Positions 1 through 9,588 are shown, numbered from the stretch's first letter. The stretch: DNA of 64,000 bases from Polyodon spathula (GCF_017654505.1 NC_054538.1:50169489-50233488); one strand, 5' to 3'. The notes: generated by a model not told the origin, from the letters alone. Translations and numbers: made by a program.

Positions 1-152
1 ACAGTTTTCTGTTTTGCATTGTATTAGTCCAGTAGCTTAATCCTGTTACTAGGTCTGCAATGAAGGGTACATTTTGACTTTCGAAGATACTAATTTGCAT
101 AATTTACTGGTGACATCACCATAGCTACTTGGTTATATTTGATTAAATATCA

Positions 153-213
153 ATCTTTATTTTATATAGCGCCTTTCATTGTGGACCACCATCACAAAGG
201 GCTTAATACGTTA
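153..213 (-). repeat. SINE 3'-tail fragment
   Basis: On the minus strand this reads as the end of the tRNA-derived SINE family seen near 39.6 and 54.3 kb, with the same 'cactttgtgatggtggtccac' type of tail followed by 'gcgctatataaa'. Only the tail survives. Nothing else is recognisable in the first 400 bases. Confidence 0.5.
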
Positions 214-222
214 TATAGAACA

Positions 223-984
223 GTAATCATGTTTTTATATTTTAAATAAAAATACACATTGTTCATTTCCACGTAATTGATGCTGCTTGCGATATACAGT
301 AAGCTTGCATTGCAGCAGCACCAACTACAGCAGACTTAGGCAAAACAAAGCTTTTTTAACAGTCATCGTTCCAAGCAGGCTATCAGTCAGTCACATTTTA
401 CTACTACTCAAAATATGAATAATAATACTAGTAATTGTCAAGTGACCCCAGAGATTGATTGTGCCTCCATGATACAACAGCAGTCACTTGCACAGTGTGC
501 ATTCAGCTTTTTTTTTGGTCGTCTGTGCATTTACCAAAAAAATCTCATGCAGAATAGGGGTTTCAAGAATATTTGGTCACAGCATATCATACTTTCAGTT
601 GTCAGAGACAGACACAGCTATCTGCATGCAAAAGTTAGCATTATTACCTGAAATCAGTGTGCCTTTGCCAGGTAGCATCAAACCACATGTATACACCACC
701 TTCGCTGGGATAATATTGACAGGTGGGAAGAGACGTTGTCAGGGGGCGGGACTTCCCAAAGTGTGAATGGTCTTGCAGTTCAACCACTTGTTGGTTGTCC
801 ACAGCTTCCCAGAACAGTACCATAAGTGCAGAAATCAAAAGAAATCAAAGAAGTACTGATATTGGTGAGCAACACATACCAGTGTACAATGCTAAAAAGG
901 ACCACCACTACAAGCAACAATGATTCAGCTTGACTATCAGGAGATAGAAGAGGATGCACTGAAAAATAACCAGATATGTTATTA
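223..984. other. No recognisable gene
   Basis: AT-rich sequence with only short overlapping ORFs on both strands. None has a recognisable domain. I see no repeat structure here. Confidence 0.5.
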
Positions 985-1148
985 CTGTAGATTATTGGAA
1001 CGCCTGCCAGCACCCGTCCTGTAGATTACTGGAACGACTGCCAGCGCCCGTCCTGTAGATTACTGGAACGCCTGCCAGCGCCTGTCCTGTAGATTATTGG
1101 AATGCCTGCCAGCGCCCGTCCTGTAGATTACTGGAACACCCACCAGCG
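985..1148 (+). repeat. 34-bp minisatellite, first block
   Basis: About four and a half head-to-tail copies of a ~34-bp unit beginning 'ctgtagattactggaacgcc' and ending 'agcgcccgtc', with a few substitutions per copy. The period is not a multiple of three, so the ORF running through it is not a protein repeat. A second block of the same unit in the same orientation lies about 260 bp downstream. Confidence 0.85.
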
Positions 1149-1409
1149 GGTGTGTTTTTTTTCAGACACTGCAATAGACATGGTAAACGTGCCATCTGAA
1201 AATCCCAGGGTCAATGAATACAAGGAACAGTGTAGCTTTGCTGATCAAATAGGAAAATCACAACATTCATTTGGCTCCACTTCTGTTGACCAAGCCGTAA
1301 ATAAGGATACACAGACCTCAGGTGGTAAGAAATGTTTCAGCCTGAATCTAGCTTCCTTAAGCAAACAAGATTTAACAGCAGATCACTTGCTTAACCCTCA
1401 ATACCACAG
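1149..1409 (+). other. Unique spacer splitting the minisatellite
   Basis: Non-repetitive sequence between the two minisatellite blocks. An ORF (1102-1506) runs through it, but its ends are translated minisatellite. The central part is serine/glutamine-rich and I do not recognise it. It could be an insertion that split the array or a remnant of older sequence within it. Confidence 0.4.
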
Positions 1410-1495
1410 AACGCCCTCCAGCGCCCGTCCTGTAGATTACTGGAATGCCTGCCAGTGCCCGTCCTGTAGATTACTGGAACGCCTGCCACCAGGTG
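1410..1495 (+). repeat. 34-bp minisatellite, second block
   Basis: Two and a half further copies of the same unit in the same orientation. Both blocks end next to a similar 'ggtgtgtttttt' stretch (about 1148 and 1493), as if the array end had also been duplicated. Confidence 0.8.
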
Positions 1496-1500
1496 TGTTT

Positions 1501-1848
1501 TTTTAAAGGCACTGAAATAATCATTATTGCATCAACATACTCAAATCAATCTCCATATACACAGAAGGGATTCACTTGGAAGTGGAACTGACGTATGATC
1601 ATGTTTGAACTTTTAAAGCTATCCATGTTTGAAGTGTATATAAGCAAAGATGGATGCGGCGAAGAGACGAAAGTTGTTTTTTTTTTCAGATCGTTGCTGA
1701 GATGGTTTCAGAAATTCATTCTGATGAAGAAAGCCATCCGAAATCATTCTCATCTGCCTCAGACATGGATTTAGATGAGCTACAAGTTAAAAAAGTGAAA
1801 TATCACTGGTATACCAAACTTATAAGAAAACTATATGTTGCATTGTTT
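1501..1848. other. No recognisable gene
   Basis: Contains a short ORF (1654-1872) with an acidic serine-rich stretch such as might open a transposase, but no diagnostic motif is present. No function is assigned. Confidence 0.35.
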
Positions 1849-2539
1849 ATAAGTGTTACAGAGATCGAATGACGCTTGGTGTTAGATCTCCCTCCCGATC
1901 TGTGAGGGCACTAGGTAAAGTGAACAGAGTACCCTTGACTAAAAGGCATGACACTTGAAACGGCGTGGCATCCGTGAATTGGAGAAGCGGATGCACTTGT
2001 TAACCAAGGGGTCATGAGGGAACGTATAAAATGGTGGCATAGTAAAGTAATCTGTTCCTTTATAAATGGTTGGATTTGACCTTGAAGGAATACCGTGCTG
2101 TACTAGAAACTGTAAGTGTTTGTTTTGTGTTTGTTAGTGTCGGCTGTAACTGTTTGTCTCAATAGACCAGTAACACGATCCGGAGCTGTAGCGCAAACCA
2201 GCATCAACCCGGACATCTCTTTCACCCCTGCATTGCACAGAGTACTGTAATTACACCACTAGCACCTAATTTCACTCACTGTCTTGTGTGTTTTGTGTTT
2301 AGTGTGGGTGTGTGTAAAACCTGAACTTTTGGTTGTGGGTCAAACCAGGGGATTACAAATATTAGTGATACACGCCGCTGTATCACTCCAACATTTACTA
2401 TTTGCTGGTGTTTGTCTTCAGGCTCTGGACATTGTCATTTATTAATAAAACACTCTTGCACCTGAAAGCAATTGTCTGTATGATTAATCCGCTCTGCACT
2501 GCACTCAACTGTATCCACTCACCACTCTGCCACAATAAG
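1849..2539 (+). mobile_element. Solo LTR (family A) with 5-bp TSD
   Basis: The LTR body runs from 1854 (tgttacag) to 2534 (ctgccaca), 681 bp, and is flanked by perfect 5-bp duplications 'ataag' at 1849-1853 and 2535-2539. It has a TATA-like 'cgtataaaat' near 2022 and AATAAA-type signals near its 3' end. It aligns along its length with the solo LTR at 45950-46796 and with the LTR entering the window at 63856. No internal coding region adjoins it, so it is a solo LTR left by LTR-LTR recombination. TG/CA ends and a 5-bp TSD are standard for retroviral-type integrases. Confidence 0.85.
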
Positions 2540-3974
2540 TAACTGAATTATAGGCTAAAAACACAGTAAAAAAATAAATATCAAGGCAGTTAGTATTGGG
2601 TATTGAATATCTGAAAGCCTGTTTGATTTGATTGTGGCTGGATTGATTTACATAAAGTAGCAGGTTATGTTGGTTGCAATGTTGTGTTACATGCAAGCTT
2701 TGTCTTTTTTCATTATAGTGTAAGCTGTTGTGTTATGCTGCCTTGTTGGAGCCTTGGTATGTTTATATTGGCTGAAGTAACTATAATAAGCAGGTGTTTT
2801 GTTGTGTTTTGTTGTATAGAAACATGTTTTTATGCGTGAGCTCTGTGAATTGTATGTATATTTGTGTTTGTTTGGTGTACATTCAATTTAAATAATAATA
2901 ATAATGTGTTTGAATTTTTTAAATGCTAAGCACTAGCCATTGTCTGTCTATTTTAATAAATACTAAGTGCCATTTTCTCATGAAATGAGTGCAATGGCAA
3001 ACACAGTGGTTAAAGTCAATGGAGTGGCTTCTCCAAAAGTGTGATTTTGATGAAATTAAAAACCCAGTGCAAGTGCTTTTAGTGGTGCACTGACAGCGCC
3101 CAGCCAACCAATGCTGAGTAGGTTGAGGAATCTGCTATCCAGTCAGGACCAGGGAACAATCCCTTTAAGAGACAGAATGTGCTTGCTTCACTGCATGGCT
3201 CAGATCTCTGAATACTCTGAATGTAGAAGCTGCGATCATGTCAAGCGGTAGTAGCACAGAGCAAGAAAAAACAGCGCACGTCAGAACAGGAAGTGACGTG
3301 TCGAGAGAACACCTAAACCATGCTTTACGACACAGGAGACTGCTGTATTAATATCTGTTAACATTTATTTGTCCATTACTTCTGGTCATGGCTATTAGCT
3401 GTGCCCTACATTATTGCTACATGAGTGTTTCCTGATTTAACTTGGAAACAACTGACAGGAATACTTTTTGTCTGCACTGACTTTCAAGTTTACTTGCTGA
3501 AGGCTGTTATATGCAAAACAATTTACCTCCATCTGCATGCAAAGTTTCTTTGGGAAATTTCTTGACACCTCAGCCGAAATATACTTTGCTTTTTTTGCTT
3601 TGTCGTCCATTTCTGGTATTTTACCTCCAATTCTGAAAACTAGATTTTAGCAATTTAAATCAAAATAACAATGAAACACTGACTTTGTCTCACCTCTTAC
3701 TGTACAGTATAGGTAATAGAAAAGACAGTACAGACACACTGATAGGCTGATTAAAACATTGTTGTAATGTAAACACTAAACAAGAAAGTTAACTGCTTTG
3801 GAAAATTCTTTTTTTTGTTTACTTTTCTTTCTTTGATTTCCTCTTTCTATGTCAGTCCGGACGCACACAGTTGCTGCTTAGGACTACTTTGCTTCTTTTA
3901 ATGTGTTCAATTTTTAAAGTTCCTGATTGAACCACTAAATAAACCTGGTTTAAGTGGGTCTTACCGCAGTGCTC
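2540..3974. other. No gene recognised
   Basis: AT-rich sequence with short runs such as (aat)n near 2893. No ORF above noise and no element with recognisable ends. It is probably decayed repeat and spacer. Confidence 0.45.
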
Positions 3975-3975
3975 A

Positions 3976-4272
3976 ATTGTCTATTTGGGACCCCATCAGA
4001 ATCGCGTCAGCGAATATGTTAATATCTGTCAGGGCTTTGTCATGTCAGCTTTCCTCTTCACCATGGCCATTGACCTGCGTCATGGAAAACACAACCCATT
4101 ATAAACAGACAGGCATCAGGTGGACCCTCCTCCCCTCGTTAGAGGATCTGGACTATGCCGATGACCAAAGTCATGACCAACAGCACTACACCACAGCAAC
4201 CCATCATGATCAATAACCAACAGATCAAGTATGTCAATCAGTTCACCTCGGCGGTTGTGGGGCACTTGTCAG
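3976..4272 (+). pseudogene. LINE reverse-transcriptase fragment
   Basis: The translation of 3977-4216 contains a 'GIRWTLLPSLEDLDYADD' stretch. This matches the RT catalytic box (YADD) and the residues before it in RTE-like or related non-LTR retrotransposons. The flanking sequence fits the RT palm but is shortened by internal deletion, and the frame breaks at 4216. The fragment ends near 4272, where Tc1 sequence begins. It is a dead fragment and the family assignment is approximate. Confidence 0.6.
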
Positions 4273-4274
4273 GA

Positions 4275-4909
4275 TAGAAGGGAAAATGAATGGAGCAAAG
4301 TACAGAGAAGTCCTTGAGGAAAACCTGCCGCACTCTGCAAGAAAGCTGAAACTGGGACAGAAGTTCACCTTTCATCATGACAATGACCCAAAGCACACAG
4401 CCAAAGCTACACTAGAGTGGCCAAGGAACAAAAAGGTAAATGTTCTTGAGTGGCCCAGTCAGAGCCCTGACCTAAATCCAATTGAAAATTTGTGGCATGA
4501 CTTGAAGATTGCTGTCCATCAATGCTCCCCAAGGAACGTGACAGAGCTTGAACAGTTTTGTAAAGAATGGTCAAATATTGTCAAATCTAGGTGTGCAAAG
4601 TTGGTAGAGACCTCTCCCAACAGACTCACAGCTGTAATTGCTGCCAAAGGTGCTTCCACTAAGTACTAGCTCAGGGGGGTGGAGACTTATCCAATTAAGA
4701 TCTTGTAGTTTTGTATTTTTAATATATAATTTTTTTCTCAATAATTTTTTTTCTCCGTAACAGTGTGGAGTATGGTGTGTAGATAAGTGGGGAAAAAAAT
4801 GTAAATGCATTTCAAAAATTTAAATGCATTTAAATGCATGAAACTATGAGGCACTGATACAACAAAATGTGAAAAAAATATATTCAATAGGGTAGACTTT
4901 CTATAGGCA

Positions 4910-4914
<5 letters not shown>
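4275..4914 (+). pseudogene. 5'-truncated Tc1/mariner transposase
   Basis: The ORF at 4286-4669 (127 aa) is the C-terminal half of a fish Tc1-type transposase. It retains the second catalytic Asp region ([10 protein letters not shown]) and the third acidic residue (SPDLNPIENLW) of the DD34E triad. The DNA-binding domain and first Asp are absent, because the left side joins a LINE fragment at about 4272. The element continues through an AT-rich tail and ends at 'ggcactgta' near 4914, which is typical of a Tc1 terminus, against a long TA dinucleotide run. Inactive. Confidence 0.85.

Positions 4915-4990
<76 letters not shown>
4911..4990. repeat. (TA)n microsatellite
   Basis: An uninterrupted TA dinucleotide run of about 80 bp at the Tc1 3' end. 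Tc1 elements target TA, so the run may have grown from, or attracted, the insertion site. Confidence 0.95.
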
Positions 4991-4993
<3 letters not shown>

Positions 4994-5084
4994 CCCATTC
5001 TGTTTTGCATATTTCCTTCAGCTCAGACAGATTGGATACACAATGCTTGGTACAGCTTTTTTCAGATCAGTCCAAAGCATTTCT

Positions 5085-5385
5085 ATTGTAAATCTCTCCT
5101 CGCTGGTCTGCCTGCTTTGGCTGTTCATCCTCTTCAACTTATTCAACATTCTGCTACTCGTCTGGTATTCTCCCAACCGCGCTACTCTCATGCTACCCCT
5201 CTGCTTCCACTCTCTACTAGTCACCTATCTCTGCTTGCATCTAATTTAAGACGTGCCTTCTTTTTACTCTCCTTCCTCCCCTTGTCCCCTCGTGGTGGAA
5301 ACAGCTACTGGTTACCCTCAGGACTGTTCAGTCTTTTACTGCTTTCCGCCATCTTCTCAAAACTCACCTATTCGAATTACCTAAT
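5085..5385 (+). pseudogene. L2/Rex-type LINE 3' fragment
   Basis: The sequence encodes, with frameshifts, the leucine-rich C-terminal end usual in fish L2/CR1/Rex-like LINE ORF2 ('attcaacattctgctactcg', 'ccctcgtggtgg' and similar). Short ORFs at 5043-5249 and 5117-5401 cover parts of it. No RT or endonuclease motifs remain. It abuts the DIRS terminal sequence at about 5386. Confidence 0.5.
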
Positions 5386-5586
5386 TGGTATTTACCTGTA
5401 AAGAGCCGGAAACCTCAATAGATATACCAAAGCTGGGTGCCAGCACCTGTGACGCTGTAATGCCCGCCCCCAGAGGGCGTAAGAAGACTGCATGCACAGA
5501 CACCAGCATAATCTTTCCTTCTGATAATGACAATAACTCAATATTCCCTATCAAATATGAAATGTAACCATTACTGAATGGGTGAG
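5386..5586 (-). mobile_element. DIRS copy A, left terminal segment
   Basis: 5390-5530 is the reverse complement of 34700-34830 (the same '..gccctc.gtgggcggg..' and 'ctttggtatctattcagg' blocks). 5530-5580 matches the left end of DIRS copy B at 28917-28975. It continues into 7548 after removal of the element at 5587-7547, so both parts belong to one DIRS element. The final 5 bases (gtgag, 5582-5586) are the left TSD of that insertion. Confidence 0.75.
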
Positions 5587-5893
5587 TGTGGCAAAGCAAA
5601 GCTCTGCCCTTTTTAAATTGGCAGGGATGGGGTTAGTTTCCCCTACCTGCCTGGGTTTATTATGTTCAGGTAGCTGGGGTTGATTAGTTGATTCGGTTAA
5701 TTAACGATCAATCAGCGCCCAGCCACCTGACATAAAAGGAGGCCTCTGCTTCTCATTTGGGAAGAAGGGAGTTGAGGAAGCAGGTTGGTAGTTTTTTTGG
5801 TTTGTGTGTATATTTGAGATCTGTGAATCCAGTGAAGGCATTGTCCAGCCTGGAAACCTTTATTTTTGTAAGTTTGTTTTTGTACTGTTTTTT
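5587..5893 (+). repeat. Left inverted arm (LTR-like)
   Basis: Inverted match to 7236-7547 with only scattered mismatches. It contains a TATA-like 'cataaaagga' at 5731-5740 reading rightwards. The inner end of the match stops in the A/T run where GMPS homology starts. The tail of the GMPS-frame ORF (5753-5887) is simply translated arm sequence. Confidence 0.9.
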
Positions 5894-6709
5894 AACACTG
5901 GCTGAAAAATCTACTACAATTTTCAGGATGTTGTTAGTCTCTGCAAAGTCTTTGCAGATGTAAGGTTCATCTGCACATATCACCCGGATAGCCAGACCAG
6001 GACCTGGAAATGGGTGCCTGGATACAACATCTTCAGGAAGACCAAGTTCTCTGCCAAGTGTTCGCACCTCATCCTTGTGAAAGTCCTTCAATAGCTCAAT
6101 TACCTTGCCCTCGTCCCTCAGTCTTCTTATAAGCTCTGTGTCGTTGTTATGGGTTTTAATAACTTTGGCTTTACAGCTGGCAATCGCTGAAGCACTTTCG
6201 ATTAAATCAGGTCGTAATGTTCCCTGAGCGAGGTAAACTTCATCCGGCTTCAGATTCATCTCCCCAATAACTTCATTAGCAACCTTGACAAAGGTGTCTC
6301 CTATTATTTTTCTCTTCTCCTCTGGGTTTGTGGTCATATTCAACATCTTATTAATTCTCTTTCTGGGAGTTCTGTCTTCGTCTGCAATCGGCAGCGTGGT
6401 TGTGCCATTGTAAAATGTGTGGGCTGCATTTACCACTTTAACATTGATGCCCAGCTTTGTGAGTGCCTCCTCCACAGACTTGCTCTCTCTCTTCCTCATG
6501 AAGCCGTTGTCGATGTGCACAGCTATCACCTGGTCTTGATTCAAAGCCTTGTTCAATAAGGCTGTGCACACTGTGGAATCCACACCACCGCTAAGTAAAA
6601 CCAGAACTTTGGAATGGTTTACTTTTTCTATTATCTCTCGAATACATGCTTCTTCTCTGTTCTGGACTGTGATGTTGCCGCTGCATCCTGCCGAAGCAAG
6701 GCTAGATGC
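5753..6709 (-). pseudogene. Intronless GMP synthase (GMPS) fragment, chimeric ORF
   Basis: An open frame of 318 codons from an acceptor-like site at 6709 to a stop at 5753. Residues from about 6691 to 5888 (268 codons) are clearly vertebrate GMP synthase [glutamine-hydrolysing], which makes GMP from XMP. The block starts just before the ATP-pyrophosphatase P-loop (LLSGGVDS, about 6604-6581), runs through the synthetase domain including HPFPGPGLAIRV, and stops at SASVKK. The N-terminal glutaminase domain and C-terminal dimerisation domain are missing. The block has no introns although vertebrate GMPS is multi-exonic, so it derives from cDNA. There are no stops or frameshifts. The last ~45 codons are arm sequence. 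No in-frame ATG precedes the P-loop; the first in-frame Met is in 'NGFMRKRES'. Enzyme activity is unlikely. It could be neutral cargo or an expressed chimera. Confidence 0.9.
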
Positions 6710-7265
6710 CTACAGAGAGACAGGAGGAGTAAACCCCTGAAATTTTTTGGGGGGGACAAGGGCAGACCGCAGGTAACCCTGAGGGGCCGCTGAAGGAGAG
6801 GGATGGAGCCGCTGTCCTTAAAGGCACGACGAAGGAGCCGAGACATCCCGCCCGAACGCCAGAGAGGCCGAGGAGGGTCCATTCCTGAGAGCTGCAGAAG
6901 GAGGAGTTCCGGTCCTGGAAGCTGGCGAGGGAGGAGGAGAGACTGCCTGCCCGGACGCCAGCGGGAGGAACTGCCTGCCGAGCGTCAGCGAAGGAGGACC
7001 TGTCGTTTGTGGGGGATCGTCTCAGAAGGAGATGGGTCAATCCTCTGGAGAGGAGCCCCGTGAAGAGACATTGGATTTAGGGGGTAAGTGGGGTTGAATG
7101 GGTGCCCCCTTATAGAAGCCCTTGGGGTTAATAATTGTTGGTGTGTTAATTGTTGCATGTTAGTAGATTATTGTATAAATGATGGTGATGGGAAATAATA
7201 ATAGTGATGGTAATGATAAATTATCGAGATTTAAAAAAAAAAAAACAGTACAAAAACAAACTTAC
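6710..7265 (-). other. GC-rich internal segment, possible intron
   Basis: Bounded on the minus strand by GTAAGT at 7265-7260 and by a pyrimidine tract ending CTGTAG at 6715-6710. It therefore has the form of a 556-nt GT-AG intron between the right LTR-like arm and the GMPS frame. Most of it (about 6730-7070) is GC-rich with loosely repeated arginine/glutamate-type codons on the plus strand, like leader or gag-like cargo of some fish LTR elements. The remainder is AT-rich with an A13 run near 7235. Splicing is inferred only. Confidence 0.4.
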
Positions 7266-7547
7266 AAAAATAAAGGTTTCCAGGCTGGACAATGCCTTCA
7301 CTGGATTCACAAATCTCAAAAATACACACAAACCAAAAAAACTACCAACCTGCTTCCTCAACTCCCTCCTCCCCCAAATGAGAAGCAGAGGCCTCCTTTT
7401 ATGTCAGGTGGCTGGGCGCTGATTGATCGTTAATTAACCTAATCAACTAATCAACCCCAGCCACCTGAACATAATAAACCCAGGCAGGTAGGGGAAACTA
7501 ACCCCCTTCCTGCCAATTTAAAAAGGGCAGAGCTTTGCTTTTCCACA
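7236..7547 (-). repeat. Right inverted arm (LTR-like)
   Basis: Reads leftwards, so its TATA-like motif (minus strand, about 7404-7395) would drive transcription towards the GMPS segment in the sense direction. A consensus splice donor GTAAGT lies on the minus strand at 7265-7260, near the inner end. The equivalent donor in the left arm points out of the GMPS segment on the plus strand. Confidence 0.85.
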
Positions 7548-7629
7548 GTGAGCAAACCAAAGCCGTCGCAAGGGCAATATTGTAGAACCTCTGGGATGGT
7601 ACAAGGCTAAACCGAGGCTGCCCTGTGCA

Positions 7630-8190
7630 TTACCATTCAGAACACCAGTAACAAGTACCTAGGGCTAAAAAACTGAGGGAGAAACTCCCCTCTATGACCG
7701 CCCTCAATACTCTTGTTTCAAAGCCAGGGTTTTGGGGATTCATGAGATTCAGTCTATAGGACCTTGTAAAGGTATGTGGAGTAGCCCACACCTCTGCAGC
7801 AAATGTCCTTGACAGATGCACCCTGGAACAAAGCCCACGAAGTTGCCATGCCCCTGGTGGAAGGGGCAGTGAGTTTTTCTGGAGGGGGCAAGTTGGCTCG
7901 CTCATAGGCATTCCTGACTATCTGTTATGCATTTGGACAGCCTCTGTCTTGACAAGGCTTGACCATGGGACTGCCTCCAACTTTGTGTCCTGTCCACATA
8001 ATATTAGTGCCCACACAGGGCAGCGTGTATGGAGCTCTGTCAGACTGGAAAGGAGGTGGATGGAAAGCCTCTAATTCCACAGACTGGTTGATCTAGAATG
8101 GCAAGATAGTTTTCTGCAAAAAGCAGGATTGAAATGAAATGTGACCTTTGTCCTGGCTTCAGCAGGCTTTTGCAATTGAAAATGCTTGCA
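7630..8190 (-). pseudogene. DIRS-A tyrosine recombinase, C-terminal part
   Basis: The minus-strand ORF at 7630-7911 contains 'EVWATPHTFTRSYRLNL', matching the end of DIRS tyrosine recombinases, where W...HTF...Y includes the catalytic tyrosine. The same segment is in copy B (29084-29270). Sequence up to 8190 is the preceding part with stops. A SINE separates it from the N-terminal part. Confidence 0.75.
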
Positions 8191-8194
8191 TTGG

Positions 8195-8437
8195 AGGCTG
8201 TGCGGTCCAGTGGTTAAAGAAAAGTGCTTGAAACCAGGAGGTACCCGGTTAAAATCCCGGCTCACTCACTGACTCACTGTATGACCCTGAGAAAGTCACT
8301 TAACCTCCTTGTGCTCTGTCTTTTGGGTGAGACGTTGTTGTAAGTCTTCAGCTGATGCATAGTTCACACACCCTAGTTTCTGCATGTCACCTAAAGGCCA
8401 TTGGATAAAGGCACCTGCTAAATAAACAAATAATAAT
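8195..8437 (+). repeat. tRNA-derived SINE inside DIRS-A
   Basis: Starts 'ggctgtgcggtccagtggtt' (A-box-like), has a B-box-like 'ggttaaaatcccgg' near 8249 and a body with 'tgaccctgagaaagtcactt', and ends with an 'ataaacaaataataat' tail. The same family lies at 39490-39735 (minus) and 54125-54362 (plus). It interrupts the recombinase frame, so it is younger than the DIRS insertion. Confidence 0.8.
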
Positions 8438-8439
8438 CT

Positions 8440-9117
8440 CACTCACCCACTTAGAGCTGATTGCAAGCAAGAAAACCGCTTTAAGTGACAAAAATTTCGG
8501 CTCAAGCACTACATTAAGCCACCAGCGAGGAACAATATCCTTCAGGAGGCGGCCAAAGCCATTGAGCTCCTTTTTAAAATGGCCCCATCAGAAAGTGAGC
8601 TCCTGAAGAGACCAAGTCAATTTTGACATGGCAAGCTGAAATGACTGGCAGATAGACCTTTAACGTGGAGGGGGATTTCTCCTCATCAAAAAGGTTCTGC
8701 AAAAATTGCTGTATAACTGCCATGGGGAAGATTGAAATACGCCCACTTGTACCTGTACTGGGAACGTGTGGACGCTGCTCTGGCACTTTGTAGAGTATCA
8801 ATGACCCTTTAAGAAAGCTCCAGACAGCTCAAATGCAGCCGTTCAGAAGCCAGACCCAGAGCCGTAGGCTCGATGGATCGGGATGCCACAATGTCCCTTG
8901 TGCCTGACTGAGCAGATTGCGGTGTTTGGGCAGGCTCCAAGGCTGGCAGCTCAGGAGCTGCATCAAAGCTGAAAACCAGAGTCTCCCGGGCTAGTAAGGG
9001 CTCCCGGTCCTGCTTGATTTTTTCTAGACACAGCGGGAGCATGGCGAATGGTGGGAAGGCATACAACAGTTGCCGGTCACTGGTGTGCCAAGGCATCTCT
9101 GGCCACCAGGTCCTCAT
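8440..9117 (-). pseudogene. DIRS-A recombinase N-terminal part and linker
   Basis: 8574-8801 (minus) resembles the N-terminal SAM-like part of a DIRS recombinase ('VIQQFLQNLFDEEKSPSTLK'). 8809-9117 matches the region between RNase H and recombinase in copy B ('LYAFPPFAMLPLCLEKI' versus 'MYAFSPVAVLPMCLKKQ'). Frames are broken between the two. Confidence 0.65.
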
Positions 9118-9195
9118 CTCCTGTTATGGAGAACCAAAGGTGGTAGTGGGTCGATTCCTGCTCTCCTGAACCTGTCCCAAATGAGGCTCACCACC

Positions 9196-9588
9196 TCAGG
9201 GTGAAGCCTCCACTCTGAGACACTGGGATCTTCTGGAAAGAAGGTACGCTGCCCAGTTTATCACCCTGGGCTGGTGTACCGCCCACAGTGAGAGGAGCTG
9301 TATGTGTGTCCAGAGCAACAGCTTGTGGGCCACACCATAAAGACTGGGAGACCTGAACTGCCCGCCCTGGTGGTTTATATAAGCCACCACAGTAGTGTTG
9401 TCGTCCAGACAAGCAAATGTCTCCCTTGAACCTCCTGCAAAAAATTCTGCAGGGCCAGATAAACTGCCTGCAGCTCCAAAATATTTATATGGAGACCCTG
9501 CCAAGGTTTTTTTTTTACCCTCTGCCATTATACATAGCGCCCCAGCCGAGGCTGGACACGTCCGTGATGACCTCCCTTCTGGTGACAC
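9196..9588 (-). pseudogene. DIRS-A RNase H domain
   Basis: The 130-aa ORF includes 'LDDNTTVVAYINHQGG', equivalent to 'WTDNTRVVAYVNHQGN' in copy B, and a later 'SLWAVHQPRVINWAAYLLSR', the usual end of the DIRS RNase H. The domain follows the RT directly, as in other DIRS elements. Frames are broken on both sides. Confidence 0.75.

Larger units (their letters stand above)
5587..7547 (-). mobile_element. Inverted-LTR-like element carrying a GMP-synthase segment
   Basis: A 1961-bp insertion in DIRS copy A. It begins 'tgtgg' and ends 'ccaca', and is flanked by perfect 5-bp TSDs 'gtgag' (5582-5586 and 7548-7552). About 305 bp at each end are inverted copies of each other (5587-5893 and 7236-7547). 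The arms look like LTRs rather than DNA-transposon TIRs: TG/CA termini, 5-bp TSD, and a TATA-like 'cataaaagg' about 145 bp in from each tip. Between the arms lie a GMPS-derived open frame (minus strand) and a GC-rich stretch. No transposase, integrase or RT is encoded, so mobilisation would have been in trans. Ginger-like DNA transposons also have TGT..ACA ends and remain an alternative. Confidence 0.85.

Noticed and set aside
985..1500. Spaced direct repeats resembling a CRISPR array
   Set aside because: The 34-bp units are head to tail with no unique spacers between them, and the context is a vertebrate genome.
4738..5010. 90-aa minus ORF with a Tyr-Ile run
   Set aside because: Translation of the (TA)n microsatellite.
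5753..5887. C-terminal 45 codons of the GMPS-frame ORF as part of GMPS
   Set aside because: They are translated arm sequence, since the same residues appear from the opposite arm at 7250-7420. GMPS homology stops at SASVKK.
5753..6709. Native, functional GMPS gene
   Set aside because: Two terminal domains are missing, there are no introns, and it lies between inverted arms with a TSD. It is a captured fragment.
6803..7063. 86-aa Arg-rich plus-strand ORF as a host gene
   Set aside because: Compositionally driven by GC-rich cargo of the inverted-arm element; no domain is recognisable.
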